Positions 45,083 through 57,900 of a stretch of 64,000 nt of DNA are shown here, piece after piece. The number at the start of each line of letters is the position of its first letter. Positions within the stretch are counted from its first letter, which is position 1. Both the position numbers and the translations under genes were made by a program. Source of the DNA: Lentisphaerota bacterium (lineage in GTDB: Bacteria; Verrucomicrobiota; Lentisphaeria; Victivallales; Victivallaceae); the NCBI GenBank assembly GCA_015061725.1, contig SUVX01000006.1, forward strand, positions 1-64,000, read 5' to 3'. Under the pieces are notes generated by a model. The model saw nothing but the letters and a program-made list of their open reading frames with translations, did not search any database and was not told the origin of the DNA.

Positions 45083-45110
45083 TTGATTTTGAGCAAAAAT
45101 TCTCTATAAT
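45083..45110 (+). promoter_or_regulatory. Putative promoter P1 of the export locus
   Basis: TTGATT (45083-45088) and a perfect TATAAT (45105-45110) are 16 bases apart. It is the stronger of two tandem candidates upstream of the 82-residue gene. Confidence 0.6.
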
Positions 45111-45133
45111 ATAAAAAAAAGCAGAAAAAATAT

Positions 45134-45162
45134 TTGCAAAAGAGGAAAACATGCTGTATAGT
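45134..45162 (+). promoter_or_regulatory. Putative promoter P2 of the export locus
   Basis: TTGCAA (45134-45139) and TATAGT (45157-45162) are separated by 17 bases. It starts 51 bases downstream of P1. Two tandem promoters would suit a highly expressed small gene. Confidence 0.5.
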
Positions 45163-45242
45163 AGTAGAGTTGAGGTGTCACAACGTGTTTTTTTCAAAAG
45201 AAAAAGCATCTCAAAGATGATATAAAAAGAAAGGAAAATATC

Positions 45243-45491
45243 ATGAGCAAGAAAGAAATTTACGCAGATGGTATCGGTCAGATCCATTTCGTCGGCGGAA
45301 TGGTCCGCTTTGATTACGTCACCCTGCAGCCGGGCGAAGACGGCGCTGCCCCGACCGCTGAAGGCAACATCCGCATCGTCATGCCTCCCCAGGGCTTCCT
45401 CGGTGCTTTCAACAGCATGCAGCAGCTGATCGACAAACTGCTCGAAGCCGGCATTCTGCAGAAGAACGAAGCTGCCGGACAGACCAAGTAA
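45243..45491 (+). CDS. Small 82-residue protein before the giant gene
   Basis: The protein (MSKKEIYADGIGQIHFVGG...) has no signal peptide or membrane segment. The first half looks like short beta strands; the C-terminal FNSMQQLIDKLLEAGILQK is an amphipathic helix. It has two tandem promoters and a GAAAGGA ribosome site. Its codons (cgc, ctg, gcc, atc) are more biased than in the neighbouring genes, so strong expression is likely. No family is recognised with confidence. Its place just upstream of the giant secreted protein suggests a partner, for example a chaperone or regulator. Confidence 0.75.
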   Translation: MSKKEIYADGIGQIHFVGGMVRFDYVTLQPGEDGAAPTAEGNIRIVMPPQGFLGAFNSMQQLIDKLLEAGILQKNEAAGQTK

Positions 45492-45526
45492 GCAGTTTTT
45501 TGTTCTCGTGACACAGGGATAATTTT

Positions 45527-45790
45527 ATGGAAAAATACGGTTATACATACATGAGCCATTCACCGGACTGGACAGTTTCTCTGCCCGGGATCGGTGTGTC
45601 TGCGCATGGACCGTGTTTTTCCGTCCCTGCCCAGCGGCTTTGTATCGGCAGGATTTTGTGGATTGCCGGTATGTTTGAATGTGCTGTCAAATGCGCTGTG
45701 CGTTCTGTGGAGCGTTGTGTGCGCTGCGCGGTAAAGTTTTTTTATACGCGCGTGAGCGTTGTGCGTGCGACCTGCCGTTTCAGGCTGTGA
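45527..45790 (+). CDS. Possible 87-residue protein, unknown
   Basis: This frame has a weak ribosome site (AGGGAT) and starts 35 bases after the previous gene. The C-terminal half is rich in Cys, Val and Arg, which looks more like low-complexity DNA than a folded protein. The stop is 40 bases ahead of a terminator. I list it because it fits between gene and terminator, but it may be untranslated. Confidence 0.3.
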   Translation: MEKYGYTYMSHSPDWTVSLPGIGVSAHGPCFSVPAQRLCIGRILWIAGMFECAVKCAVRSVERCVRCAVKFFYTRVSVVRATCRFRL

Positions 45791-45830
45791 AAAAGTTTGG
45801 TGTGGGAATATGAGCAAAATTGAGAAAAAC

Positions 45831-45890
45831 ACAGGAACAGACTCCGGTTGTGGTAAAGGTATCACTCCCGGGGTTTGTTCCTGTTTTTTT
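45831..45890 (+). terminator. Intrinsic terminator after the small genes
   Basis: ACAGGAACA (45831-45839) pairs with TGTTCCTGT (45876-45884), and a T-run follows to 45890. It separates the small genes from the giant gene, which therefore needs its own promoter. Confidence 0.8.
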
Positions 45891-45898
45891 ACCGTGTT

Positions 45899-45927
45899 TT
45901 GCCAAACCTGCTGCGGTAAGAGATAAA
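45899..45927 (+). promoter_or_regulatory. Putative promoter of the giant gene
   Basis: TTGCCA (45899-45904) and GATAAA (45922-45927) are 17 bases apart. A leader of about 50 bases with GGGGAGGAAAAG leads to the ATG at 45987. It starts just after the terminator of the upstream unit. Confidence 0.45.
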
Positions 45928-45986
45928 AAGTTTATTATCAAAAAGTTAACATATAGAAAATCCCATTAAACGGGGAGGAAAAGACC

Positions 45987-48900
45987 ATGGCGAAAAAAAT
46001 GTTGAGAAAGCAAAGAATTGCGATTCAGAAGCTGGAAGAGCGCGTCCTGTTTGACGCTGCGGGAGCTGCGGAAATCGTGGATGCGGCTGCTGCTGCGGCT
46101 GCGGCTCAGGGTGCTGAAGCCGAAGCGCAGGCAGATGATGCGGATGATGAAAAATCTTCTGAGGTGATTGCGCCTCCTGAAGACGTTGTTGAGAACAAGG
46201 GTGCCGAAGCAGAAGCTGAAGCAGAAGAAAATGCTGAAGCCGGAAAAGGCGCAGAGAGCGAAATCATTGACAGCACCGAACTTGCCGAAGAACTTGCTGA
46301 TGCTGTTGAAGATATCGAAGTTGAAGACCTTGACGATATTTCTCCCGAAGATGTTGCTGATGACATCGAAGTTGAGGTTGACGATGTTGACGTTGAATCC
46401 GACGAAGTTGTTGCTTTTGCCGATGCTTTTGCGGTGCCTGAAGTTGAAACGCCTGAAGTTGAAGAACGCGAATTGGTTATCATCAGCGATTATGTGAAAG
46501 ATGCTGACAAAATCGCGGAACAGCTTGATGAAAACACCGATGTCCTGATTCTGAAACAGGGTGAAAACCCGATGGATCAGATTAACGAGTATCTTGACAG
46601 TCAGGATGGTGTGAAATATGATGCCATCCACGTTGTGAGCCACGGTAATGCGGGATACTTTTTGCTGAATGACTCCATCGTTGATGCTGAAGCGGTTGCA
46701 GAAGACCCCGCCAGCTGGAAAGCCATCGGCGAACACCTGACTGCTGACGGCGATATCATGATTTACGGCTGTAACGTTGCGGGCAGCGAAGACGGCAAGG
46801 CCATGATTGCCAACATCGCTGAATTGACCGGTGCAGACGTCGCTGCTTCCGTTGACAAAGTCGGCGTCGTGAACGGCTGGGATCTGGAATTCAGTTACGG
46901 CATCGTCGATACCGAAAACATTGTAATCGAAGGAGGTAACTTCAACCTCAACAACTATACGGTGGTTGAAGACGGATCTGCTGCTTACACCGATTGGGCG
47001 ACAAGTGCCACACCGCTGGAAAAAGGACAGTATCACTTTATTTCCAACGGCAACATTCACGATGATGAAGGTAATCTTATCGAACGCGGGCAGTTGGTGA
47101 CGATCACCGTGACTGTGACGGAAACTCCGAATGGTGAAGGTGTTCCGCCGACAGTGACCCGTGATTACGATTATGACCGGGTTGCGGGTTCCGGTACTTT
47201 TGAATGGTGTATTGCTCAAAGTCTTGCCTCTGTCGGAGATGACCAAATTACTGTTTTGGAAGGAAATGTCATCAATGACGGAGAAGTTAGAGTTGCGGTA
47301 AATGGCGCGTTGACTTATAATGCCAATCAGCTTGTTGCTGATGGTGTTGGAGGATTTGGACTCAGTGGTGGTATTGATATTGTTGCCAACGGTATGAATT
47401 TAGTCTTTACCGGAAATGTTACTTCCGGAAGTGATTTGTCAATTACGGCTGCCAACGTTACGTTTACTGGCAGTTTTTCTACCAGTAACTTCATTGATAC
47501 TCATGGGTATCCCGAAACATATACTCTTACCATCTCCACTACGGCGACATCCGCAGATACTGGAAATATTATTTTTAGAGGTGATGTTCGTTTTGGTGAC
47601 GCCAATGGCCATCACGGCAGTACTGTAACTCTCAACGCTCAAGGAGATATCGACTTCGGACACGATTTAACAGTTTATGGTACCAATGTTAATATTAATG
47701 CCCAAAGAAATCCCTATGCTGTTGAAGAATTAAGTTCAGTTACTATTGCAAATAATTTTACGTTCAAGACAACGGCGGTTAATTATGTCAGCACTGAGGA
47801 TTACACCGCAAGTTACGGTGGAACGGTTAATATTTGGGCAGAGGAAATTCAAGTCGGTAATGATTTTTCCGTGTTAAGTGAAGATAAGGCGACAGAATTC
47901 ACTCCTGAGCTTGTGCGGCATCCGGTTCTTTCTGTCAATGTTAACGGTTTCTATGACTTTGATATCGGCGGTGAATTATCTCTTACGACTGTTACCGGAG
48001 GTGTTACGAATGTTGCATTTACCAGTAGCAGAGATTGGGATTCAGGACATAAACGGGAAATTATAACGACTGTTACCGGAGATGTTACCATTGACGAGTC
48101 CAGTACATTGACTCTTGGATATGGCTTCCGTGAAGAATTTGGAGCTGACGCCAAGGGAAAATATGAACTGCATGCCATTGGTGATACATTCACGTTTGAT
48201 GGTGCTTTGAACGGAACAGGTAATCTGCGTATCACCAATGACGGTGTTAACAATACGCTTGGTGACGGTACTGTCAACCTGACCGACGGCGGCGGTGTGC
48301 AGTATGATTTTGTCATCAATAATTATGTCGATTTGGAAAATACCGTTTATGTTGGTACTTATGACAAATTGACCGTCAATTTCGGTACCAATAATATTTC
48401 TCTTAATGAAGCGTTCTTCAAGCCCCGCACCAATACGCAGAATGAGCTTCTCGGAAGATCTGTCGGCACATTTGAAATTGCCGGAAGCGGCGTTATCACA
48501 ATGACCGGAACCTATGCCGGAATCAATACGACCATTGATGTTGACTGGGACGGCACCATTTTGCATGGCTTGAACAATACCTCCGCTCCTGCCACTGCAG
48601 AAATCGAATATGTCGAAAGCGGTGTGCAGTATGTCCTCGGCGGTAATTATTACACTTTGGAAGTCGGTACTTCCATGAATAAGATCCTTGCCGGAAGCAT
48701 CTCCGTCGGTATCAATCCCGAAGCGTTGGTTGAAGTTGCCGGTGAACCTGAAGCCAGTATGGCATATCTGAATAAGCTGCGCGTCAATGAGTGGTACACC
48801 GGCTCCATGATCCTCGGTACCACTTTGTATACTGAGGGATTTGATGTTACTTTCTACGGTCAGACTGTGAAACAGACCGGACGTGATGCCCAGATTTACG

Positions 48901-51900
48901 GAACCTCAGGAACCGTAACTTACATTGCTTCTGCTGTTAATGACGGCGGAAACAATCGTGTGTTCTACGGCGGAACCTACGGCAATTTGACCATCGGAGC
49001 TGCTCCGGCAAGAGATATCCCCTATGTCGGTCCCACTGATGCAGATGCGCTTGATTTTACCATCGACCAGGATGTGACGATCAATGGTACATTGTCTGTC
49101 GCAGCGGCTGCGCCTGTTCAGTTTACCAAACTGCATGACTTTACCGTTGAAGTGACCGGGGCGGTCAAAAATATTACCGGAATCGTCGCCCGGGATGCCA
49201 ATTTGCATTTCCGCGGTAACGTGACCGGAAATATCACAGCAATCGGCGCACAGAGAACGGATGCATTCCTTGCCAAAACAGATGATAAAGTTGATATTCC
49301 TGTTGAAAATATCAATGGTTATGCTGACCGTGAACTGACCTTTGCTTACGGTAATATGGATGTCGGAGCGATGATTTTTGACGGATATCAGGTCACTTTC
49401 GGCGAAGATGTCAATATCGTTGCATTGAAAACGGTCACAGCAACTGATGCCAATGTCAACTTTAACAATACTTTCCGTCCGGTTGGCGGAAGTGGTGTCA
49501 ATCTGACCAGTCTGACTGCCAACCGCAGTAAAACGGATGACGGACTTTGGATCAATTTCAATAATGCCATCGGCGGAATCGGCACTGTTACAGCCAACGG
49601 TTACTCTCTCAACTTCGTTGAAAATGCCGGAACCATCGGAACCTTGAACCTCGGTTATGTGACGATTGCAGGTGTTAATTACGTGAGTGATGTGACTTTT
49701 GCCGACGGTGTAAATCTCACCACTGCTGTCAATATTGAGGGCGGTGATATCACAAACAATTTGCTGCATACGATTGATTTCAGCGGAGAAACCTCCGGAA
49801 ATGCCGTGGTTGACAGTTATCTCGGACGCAGTATTATTACCTATAATTATGACGGAGATCAGACCGTTTTCCGCGGACGTTACCATGACCTTGTCATCAA
49901 CGGCAGCGGTGTCAAGACCATCAATGCCGGAACGGGTGAACGAGACCGCGTGTTTGTCGGCGGTACTTTGTATGCCAATAATGCTGAAATCAACGTCGCC
50001 GCAGGTATCTTTGAATTTTCCGCCTTTGATCCTGCCATGACACCGACAATCAGTATCAATGCCGGTGCGCAGATGATTTTCGGTAAGGCAAGTACTGATA
50101 TCGTTGAATTCAACGGTGATATCATCAATGCCGGAACGCTGACTTTTGAAGGTCAGATCCATGTGACGGGAGATGTTACGATTCTGGAAAACGGAACCAT
50201 GTCCGTTGATGCTTCTGCGATCGGTTCAATTTTTGATCTGGTCAACAACTACGGAAGTCTGACCCTTTCAAACAATAATATCACCATCGTTGAACTGCAC
50301 AACTACAATGATTTGAAAGTTACCGACATCAGTGTCAAACTCAATGTTTACAACCATTCAACCGGTAAAATTGATTTTGACCTTGAGGCAACAGAACAGG
50401 GCAACACCTTTACCTTTAATAAAGGACAGGAAGATACCTATGTCCAGGACGGTGACAACCGCCTGATCAACGGCGGTACGATCACTGTCTCCCGCGGAAC
50501 CCTTGCCTTGAATAAATTTACTCAAGGGGACAGAGTTGTTGCTGAAGACGGTTCCACCAGTTGGACTTACGATAATATGCAGTACAACATTGCTGCCGGA
50601 GCAACTCTGATTTTTGCCGCGACCAATGTCAATAACGGCATACCTCTGACCGGCGCCAGTGCCGCTCCCGGAAACGGTGCGTACCTCGGCAATATCACCA
50701 ATGCCGGTGTCTTCCGCGTGACTGCCGCAAATGCCGTGTTCAACGGCACTGTGAACAATGCTTCCGGAAGCCGTCTTGAAACCGGTAATACCGGCGTGAC
50801 CTTCAACGGTGACTTCATCCATGCAGGAACCGTTGCTCTTGCCGCAGGAGCTGCTTCTGATGCCGCCGCCATTACCTTTAACGGCAATGTTTCCGGAGCA
50901 GGTAAAGTTGCTTATGACGGAACAATCACTTATGCCGGAGCCGAAGGAAAAACACAGCGTATTCTTGACGGAAATTATTCCAATACCGTCACCATCAAAG
51001 GTGCCGGAGAAAAGACTGTTGCCGGAAATGTGATTTTCAACAGCAATGTTAAACTTTCCTCCACCATCGGCGGAGAAAACGGCAGCGTGACTTTCAACGG
51101 TGTCACTGAGGGCGTTGAAATCGACGGTGTTGAAACTTTCGGCGAATTCACCGATGCTCTGACTGTCACCTACGGCGAAACAGCCGACAAGATCTACGGC
51201 GGAACCTACGGTAATTTGACTCTCAACTCCGCCGGCAGAACCGTTGATGATACTTTCACTGCGGCAACGTTGAATCTCAACGGTGATGCTGAAATCACCT
51301 CTGAAATCACCGTGACGGATAAAATCGTTCTGGGTGAAAACAGCGCCACAATTTTCAACGGCACGCTCACCAGCGGAGAAGCTGATGCTGACGCTGTTAT
51401 TACAGGCGGAAAGAATGGTACTGTTGAGTTCCGTTCAACCACCATCACCGGTATCACCGTTGATGCGCTTGACGCCGCCGCTTCTTACACCAATGACAGT
51501 GCAGATGCTCAGCAGATCCTTTCCGGAACCTACAATAACGGTATTGAGTTGACCGGAACTGAAAAAGTCATTGCCGGAAACGTGACCGTTGTCGGCGCTC
51601 TGGTTTCAACGGCTTCTGCGTTGAATCTGACTGCAAACGGTGCCTCCCTCAAAGTGACCGGAACTGTTGCGGTTGACGCCATCAGCATCGCCGCCGGAAC
51701 AACTTTGAATCTGATCCTTGCCGACGGTGCTGAACATAACCGTCTGGGAACTGTTGACGGCAGTGGACTCGTCACTCTCGGCGGTACTCTCAATGTAACT
51801 GAAAAAGCCGATAACAACGGTTATCTTGACATCTATGGCTGGGTTGACGAAGGCACTGCCGGAAAAATCAACGTCAACGGCGGTGTTGTTGAGTTCATGG

Positions 51901-54900
51901 GTACCATCGCCGATTACGGTGCTGTGACCGCTTATGTCACCAACAGCGGCGGCAGTATCATCGACGACAACAGCCGTCTGCAGAACCTCTGGGTGACCAT
52001 TACCGGAGATAATGTTTTTACCTCTCAGCTCAAAGATTACAGCGCCAGCAGCAAGTTTATGATCCTTGCCGGAGCTCAGCTGACTGTTGACAGTTTCATC
52101 TGGACCGATCCGGTTTCAGGAAATCTTGTCATTACCGATGAGGTCGTTGCGTTCCAGCTGGTCGGAGATGCCAAACTCATCTTCGCAATGGATGATGTTT
52201 ATGCCGCAAATGCCGGAGATAAAAACATCACCGTCCATAACCTGATCCTTGACAACTCCGGCGAAAGCAAAGTCATCGTCAATGCCGGTTCCACCGTGGT
52301 TATTGACACTCAGGCTGATTTCTACGGCGAAGGAGCCATTTCCGGAAACGGTAATGTCACTATGAGTAATGCTGCCGCCTGTGCCGGAAACGGTACTTTC
52401 AATATGACCGGCGGTAAAGTTGTGTACGGCAGTAACGCATTTGTCTACGGCGGAACTTACTACGACCTGACATTGAACAGAAACACCGTTTCCACGGCTT
52501 TGGAAGTGACCAACGCTGCGGTCTTCTCGGCAGCTGTTACGTTTGCTGACGGTGCGGATGTCACTTTAAGCGGTACAGCTCACTTCAGAGCCAGTGCAAC
52601 TCTTGAAAACGGTGCTGTGCTTACGTTCAATGAGAATGTTCAGTCCACTTTCAGCGATTCCAAAATCGGAGAGGATATCCTCTCCGGTGAAAAAGGTTCC
52701 ACCGTAATCTACGAAGCCAATGCCGGAGTTCTTCAGGGAACTTACGGTGATTTGGTCCTCAACGGAGATCATGACATTGACAGTAATTTCATTGTCCGCG
52801 GAGATGCCGATTTCACTTCCGGAATCCAGTCCGGCAGCGGCGATTGGGAATTCCGCGGCAATGCAACGGGTGAAATCAATAATGAGGGAACTGTTACCTA
52901 TTCCTCAATCAGTAAGATCTACGGTTTGACCGGTACTTACAATGATCTTGTTGCCGATGCCGCCAACCTCTACCTTGCCGGAATCACCCTCAACGGTACG
53001 CTTTCCGGTAAGGGAACGCTCACCTTTGAAGGCGAAAATACCTATGGCGATGCCGCGGTTGCCGATATGGCTGACGGCAGTGTCGTCACCTATGCCATCG
53101 GTGCAACGAATGTCCTGAAAGGTAATTACGCCAACTTCAAACTGCTCTCAAATGATAACGGCGATGAAATCAAACTGACCAACGGTGATCTGACGGTCCG
53201 TGAACTTGCCGAAATCAAAGAGGGTGTGACTTTCGGCGCAACTTCCGTTGATCCGGCAACCATTACATTTGCCGGAACGACCAAAGGCAGCGGTACTGTC
53301 AACTTTACCGAAGATACAACTGCCGTTTACGGCGTCAATGCCGCAGTCTTCGGCGGTAATTACCATAACCTCAATATCGCTGATGCTCACGAAATCAACA
53401 ATGATATCAATGTTGCCGGAAAAGCAAACTTCGGTGCTGAAATGACCGGTTCCGGAATGTGGGTCTTCAACGGTACTGCAAGCGGTGCCGGAAGTGTCAA
53501 CAACACTTCTACCGTGACCTACGGAGAAAACTTCGCAGGAAACACCTTCACCGGCAGTTACAATGATGTTGTTATCAACTCCACCTCCGGAGCTGAAACC
53601 ACCGGATTTGATGTCGGCGGAACCATGAGCGGTACCGGAAAATTGACCGTCAACGGCGAAATTACCGGCAGCGGCAGTGCCGCCATGGATGACAAAAGTG
53701 TTGTTGAATATGCTTCAGGATTGACTGTCTTCAACGGTTCTTACAGTGGTTTGACCCTGAACGGCAACACCGTCAACAGCGAAGTTACCGTCAATGCTCT
53801 TGCAACTCTCAACGGCACGACCACCGTGACCGATACCGGCGTTCTGACCTTTGCCGGACAAACCAATGCCAAAGACGGCGGTGAAATCGATGCTCAGGAT
53901 TACTCCAAAGTTCAGTACAACGGCACAGCCGATGTCTTTGCCGCAAAAGACGGATACTTTGATCTGACTCTCTACGGTGAACGCGCTGCCGGTAATGCCA
54001 TTGACAAGAGTTTCTCTGTTAATGGTCACGCTGATATCACCGGAACCCAGATCCTCGGTGACGGTATTGAAATCGTCTTCAACGGTTCCACCAATGCCGA
54101 TGAAGTCGGTGTTGTCCTCGTTCTGGCTGCGGGGGCGGAAAATACCGTCATTTACAATGCCGGTGCTGCTGTTTACGACATGACTTATCACAACCTGACC
54201 GTCAACGGCGATCACGCGATCAATAAAGATATCATCGTCAACAATACTGCCACCTTCACCGGAGTCCAGTCCGGCAGCGGCAACTGGGTCTTCAACGGTA
54301 CTGCCGCAGGAACGGGAAGTGTCAATAACACTTCAAGTGTGACCTACGGCGAAAACTTCGCAGGACGCACCTTCGGCGGCAGTTACAATGATATTGTTAT
54401 CAACTCCACCGCAGCCGCAACCGACGGTTTCGATGTTGCCGGAACCATGAGCGGTACCGGAAAATTGACCGTCAACGGCGAAATCACCGGCAGCGGCAGT
54501 GCCGCCATGGATGACGGAAGTGTTGTTGAATATGCTTCAGGTCTCAACGTCTTCAACGGTTCTTACAGCGATTTGACCCTGAACGGCAACACCATCGGAA
54601 TTGATACGGTGGTGACGGTGCGCGGACTTGCCACGCTCAACGGCGAACAGCTTGTCTCGGCAAACGGTATCATCGACTTTGCCGGAACAACCAATGCCAA
54701 GGCAGGTGTCGGCAGTCTCAAACTTGAAGACGGCTCCACCGTGAAGTACAACGGTACCGCCGATCTCTTTGCCAATGATGCTTATTACAACCTGACTCTC
54801 TACGGTGAACGTTCTGCTGATACGGCCGTTTCCAACAGCTTCACGGTCAACGGCAAAGCCGACATCACCGGAACCCAGATTCTCGGTGACGGTATTGAAA

Positions 54901-57900
54901 TCGTCTTCAACGGTACCACCAATGCCAACGATGTTGATGCTGAAGTCCTCGTGTTGGCTGATGGCGCAAAGAACACCATCATCTACGCACAGACAGCGGC
55001 GGTTTTCGGCGGTACTTACTACAACCTCACCGTCAATGGCAATCACACCATCAACCGCAATATCAATGTCAACGGAGAAGCCAAATTCAACGGTCTCCAG
55101 TCCGGCAGCGGCGACTGGGTCTTCAACGGCACCGTTTCCGGAACCGGCAGCGTTGATAATACCGGAAGTGTCACCTATAATACTGCGGTGACCGGATTCG
55201 GCGGTTCTTACAACGATATCAACGCCAATGCTGATGTCACCTTTGCAAGTAAAGTTTCCGTCAAAGGTATTCTTACGGGAGCCGCTGACGTGACTGTCAC
55301 GTTCAATGCGGTTGCTGACGGAACCGGCAGTATCGCCATGGCTGACGGCAGCACCGTGATCTACAAGGCGGCAGGTTCCAAACTCCTCGGCGGAAATTAT
55401 GCCAACTTGCAGCTGGATGCCGCCGGAACTGCGGCAAGCGCCTTTGTCGTTACCGGCAAAGCAACGCTCAATGCGGTTCTGACGGTCAATGCCGGAACAA
55501 ATATCATCTTCGGCGGTACCACCAATGCTGCTGAACTCCTTGACGGTGAAAACGCCCGTATCAACGGCGCAGACGGCAGTACCGTTGCCTACGCCGACGG
55601 TGCCGCAGTCTTCCAGGGACGTTACGCCACACTCTCTCTTGCTGACGGTAATCTTGCCGACGGCGAAATGGGTTATGCTCCCAATAAGGATAACGGCAAC
55701 ATCACCATTACCGGAAATCTGATGCTGGCGTCTGCCGGAAAACTCAGTGGAAACTTCAGCTTCACCCTGCTGGGCAGTGCTGTCAATGTGGAAAGCATTG
55801 AACAGACTGCCGGTACAGTGACCTACGGCAGCGGCGCAAGTATCATTGCCGGAACTTATGCCAACTTCACCTTGAAGGGCGGAGCGGATGCTTCCGGAAC
55901 TCTGAACTATGAAATGCTGGGCGATGTGACCGTCAACGGTCTTTCAACCATTGAAAACTTCGCCGTTCTTAAAGGCAAATCCGGACAGACCTTGAGATTC
56001 CTCGGCACCACCAATGCCGCAGACCGCAATCTCTCAACGCCCGATGCTCTTGTAATGGCTGCTGACAGCACTGTTGAATATGCGCTCAGCGCAGAAGTTT
56101 ACAACGGTTCTTACGGCAACTTCAAGCTGGTTGCAACTGACGGAGACGTGCTTGTCAGCAATCTGAAAGCCGTTACCATCTCAGGCAGCTTCAAGCTGGA
56201 TATCGCCGACGGTTACTATCTCGTCTTTGACGAAGCAGTTGCCGCAGATAAGGCAGACTTCTATCTCACGCTGGTCGCAGAGGGCGATATCTGGTACACC
56301 AACGCTTACCTTGCCGGCAGCAATGGTCAGATCATCGGCACGTTCTACTACGGCGATATCCGTATCGGCGGTGATTATAATGTCGCGCACGACTACATCA
56401 ATGCCTACACCGGAGAAGTTACTCTCAACAAGGATGTCCGCTTGAGTGACCATAACATTGATGTCAACGCTGTGGCGGGCAAAATCACTCTTGAGAATCC
56501 CGCTTTCGTCAATGTGAAACTTGTGACCGGCAGAACTGATCTTTCTGCGGAATACATCGACGGTCACATCCTTGAAGTGGCAACGCTTGACGGTAAGGCT
56601 TCTGCCTACCACACCCTGACGATCAACAGCACCGGTGATTCCCGCGTTGCGGTGGATGCCGGAACTTCTGTCAAAGTTTCTGATAATCTGATTTTCAGAG
56701 AGAACGGCGCACTGCTTATTGACGGTAATTTCCAGCTCGGCAGCGCAGAAAAATACGCTTCTGCAACTGTTGAACAGGCTGGAACCAATTACATCACTGT
56801 TACAAGTGAACAGACAGAGGGCGAAATCGCAGCCTTCTATCTGAAAGACGGTTCCATTCTGCCTGCTCTCGACAACAGTTCCACCGGTATCGTCAATATT
56901 TACGCTGAGGATAATGTTACCATCGCTTCCGGTGGCGTGGCATTTTTCAATCCTGAAGACGAAAAAATCCTCGTCACCGCAGATATCTCAGTGTATACTC
57001 AAAGCGGTATCACCAATATCACAGCGGGTGATAACTTCACTGCCGATGGAATGGTTTTTGTTGCCGGTGGCGTATTGAACCTGACAGCCGGAAACAATGC
57101 TCAGTTCAAGGGCAGTGCATTTAATGCAACAGAAGAAGGTGAGGCCGCTGGTTTTAATGACGGCGTTTACTCCATCCATATCACGGGTGGAGAAACCACC
57201 TTTGATCTGGGCGACAACGCTGTGATTTACAAAAACATCTATGCAATAGCAGGAGAAACGACTCTGAATGCCGATTCTGCCAAGCTCAAAGGCGAGACGC
57301 TCAACGTTACCGGCGGTGCAGTGTTCAATATGAATCTGGGCAAAGATGCCTCTGCTGCGACCAGCACCATTGCAAGTGATGTGAGCATCAGCGGTACAAA
57401 GACCGTATTCAACTTAGGCGGATATAACAACTCCATTGCCGGAGTTGTTCAGGTGACCGGCGGAGCCGCGATGGTTGTTACCGGAAGCAACATCGGTTTC
57501 ACCAACGAAGTGACCAATGCTGCTGTCGGCAACGGTTACAGATGGAACACTTCCACCGGACGTTATGAGTATCTTGCCAGTGATGCTGAATATTACGGTG
57601 TGTATGCGCCGACCGGTTCCCCGACGGGCGCCCAATCTCAGGGTTCGATCACCATTGCCTCTGACGGTGCAGTCTCCTTCACCGGACGGGTCGTTTCCGG
57701 CGGTGACTTTGCCATCGAAAAAGGCGAAGTTACTTTCAGCAGAGAGTTCGCTGTCAGCGACGGTATCTTTTCCATCAACGGCGGAAAAGTGTTCTTTGAG
57801 AACGATGTCTATGTGAGTGCCGTTTACGGTAACGGCAGCGGCACAGCCCGTGAAACTCTGCTTTACATCGGCGGAACAGCCAACGTCACCATGGCAGGCA

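Noticed and set aside
45966..47246. A 426-codon antisense frame over the start of the giant gene
   Set aside because: The plus-strand frame has a ribosome site and recognisable domains (LEPR-XLL-type motif and DUF4347). The antisense frame is a by-product of the same composition.
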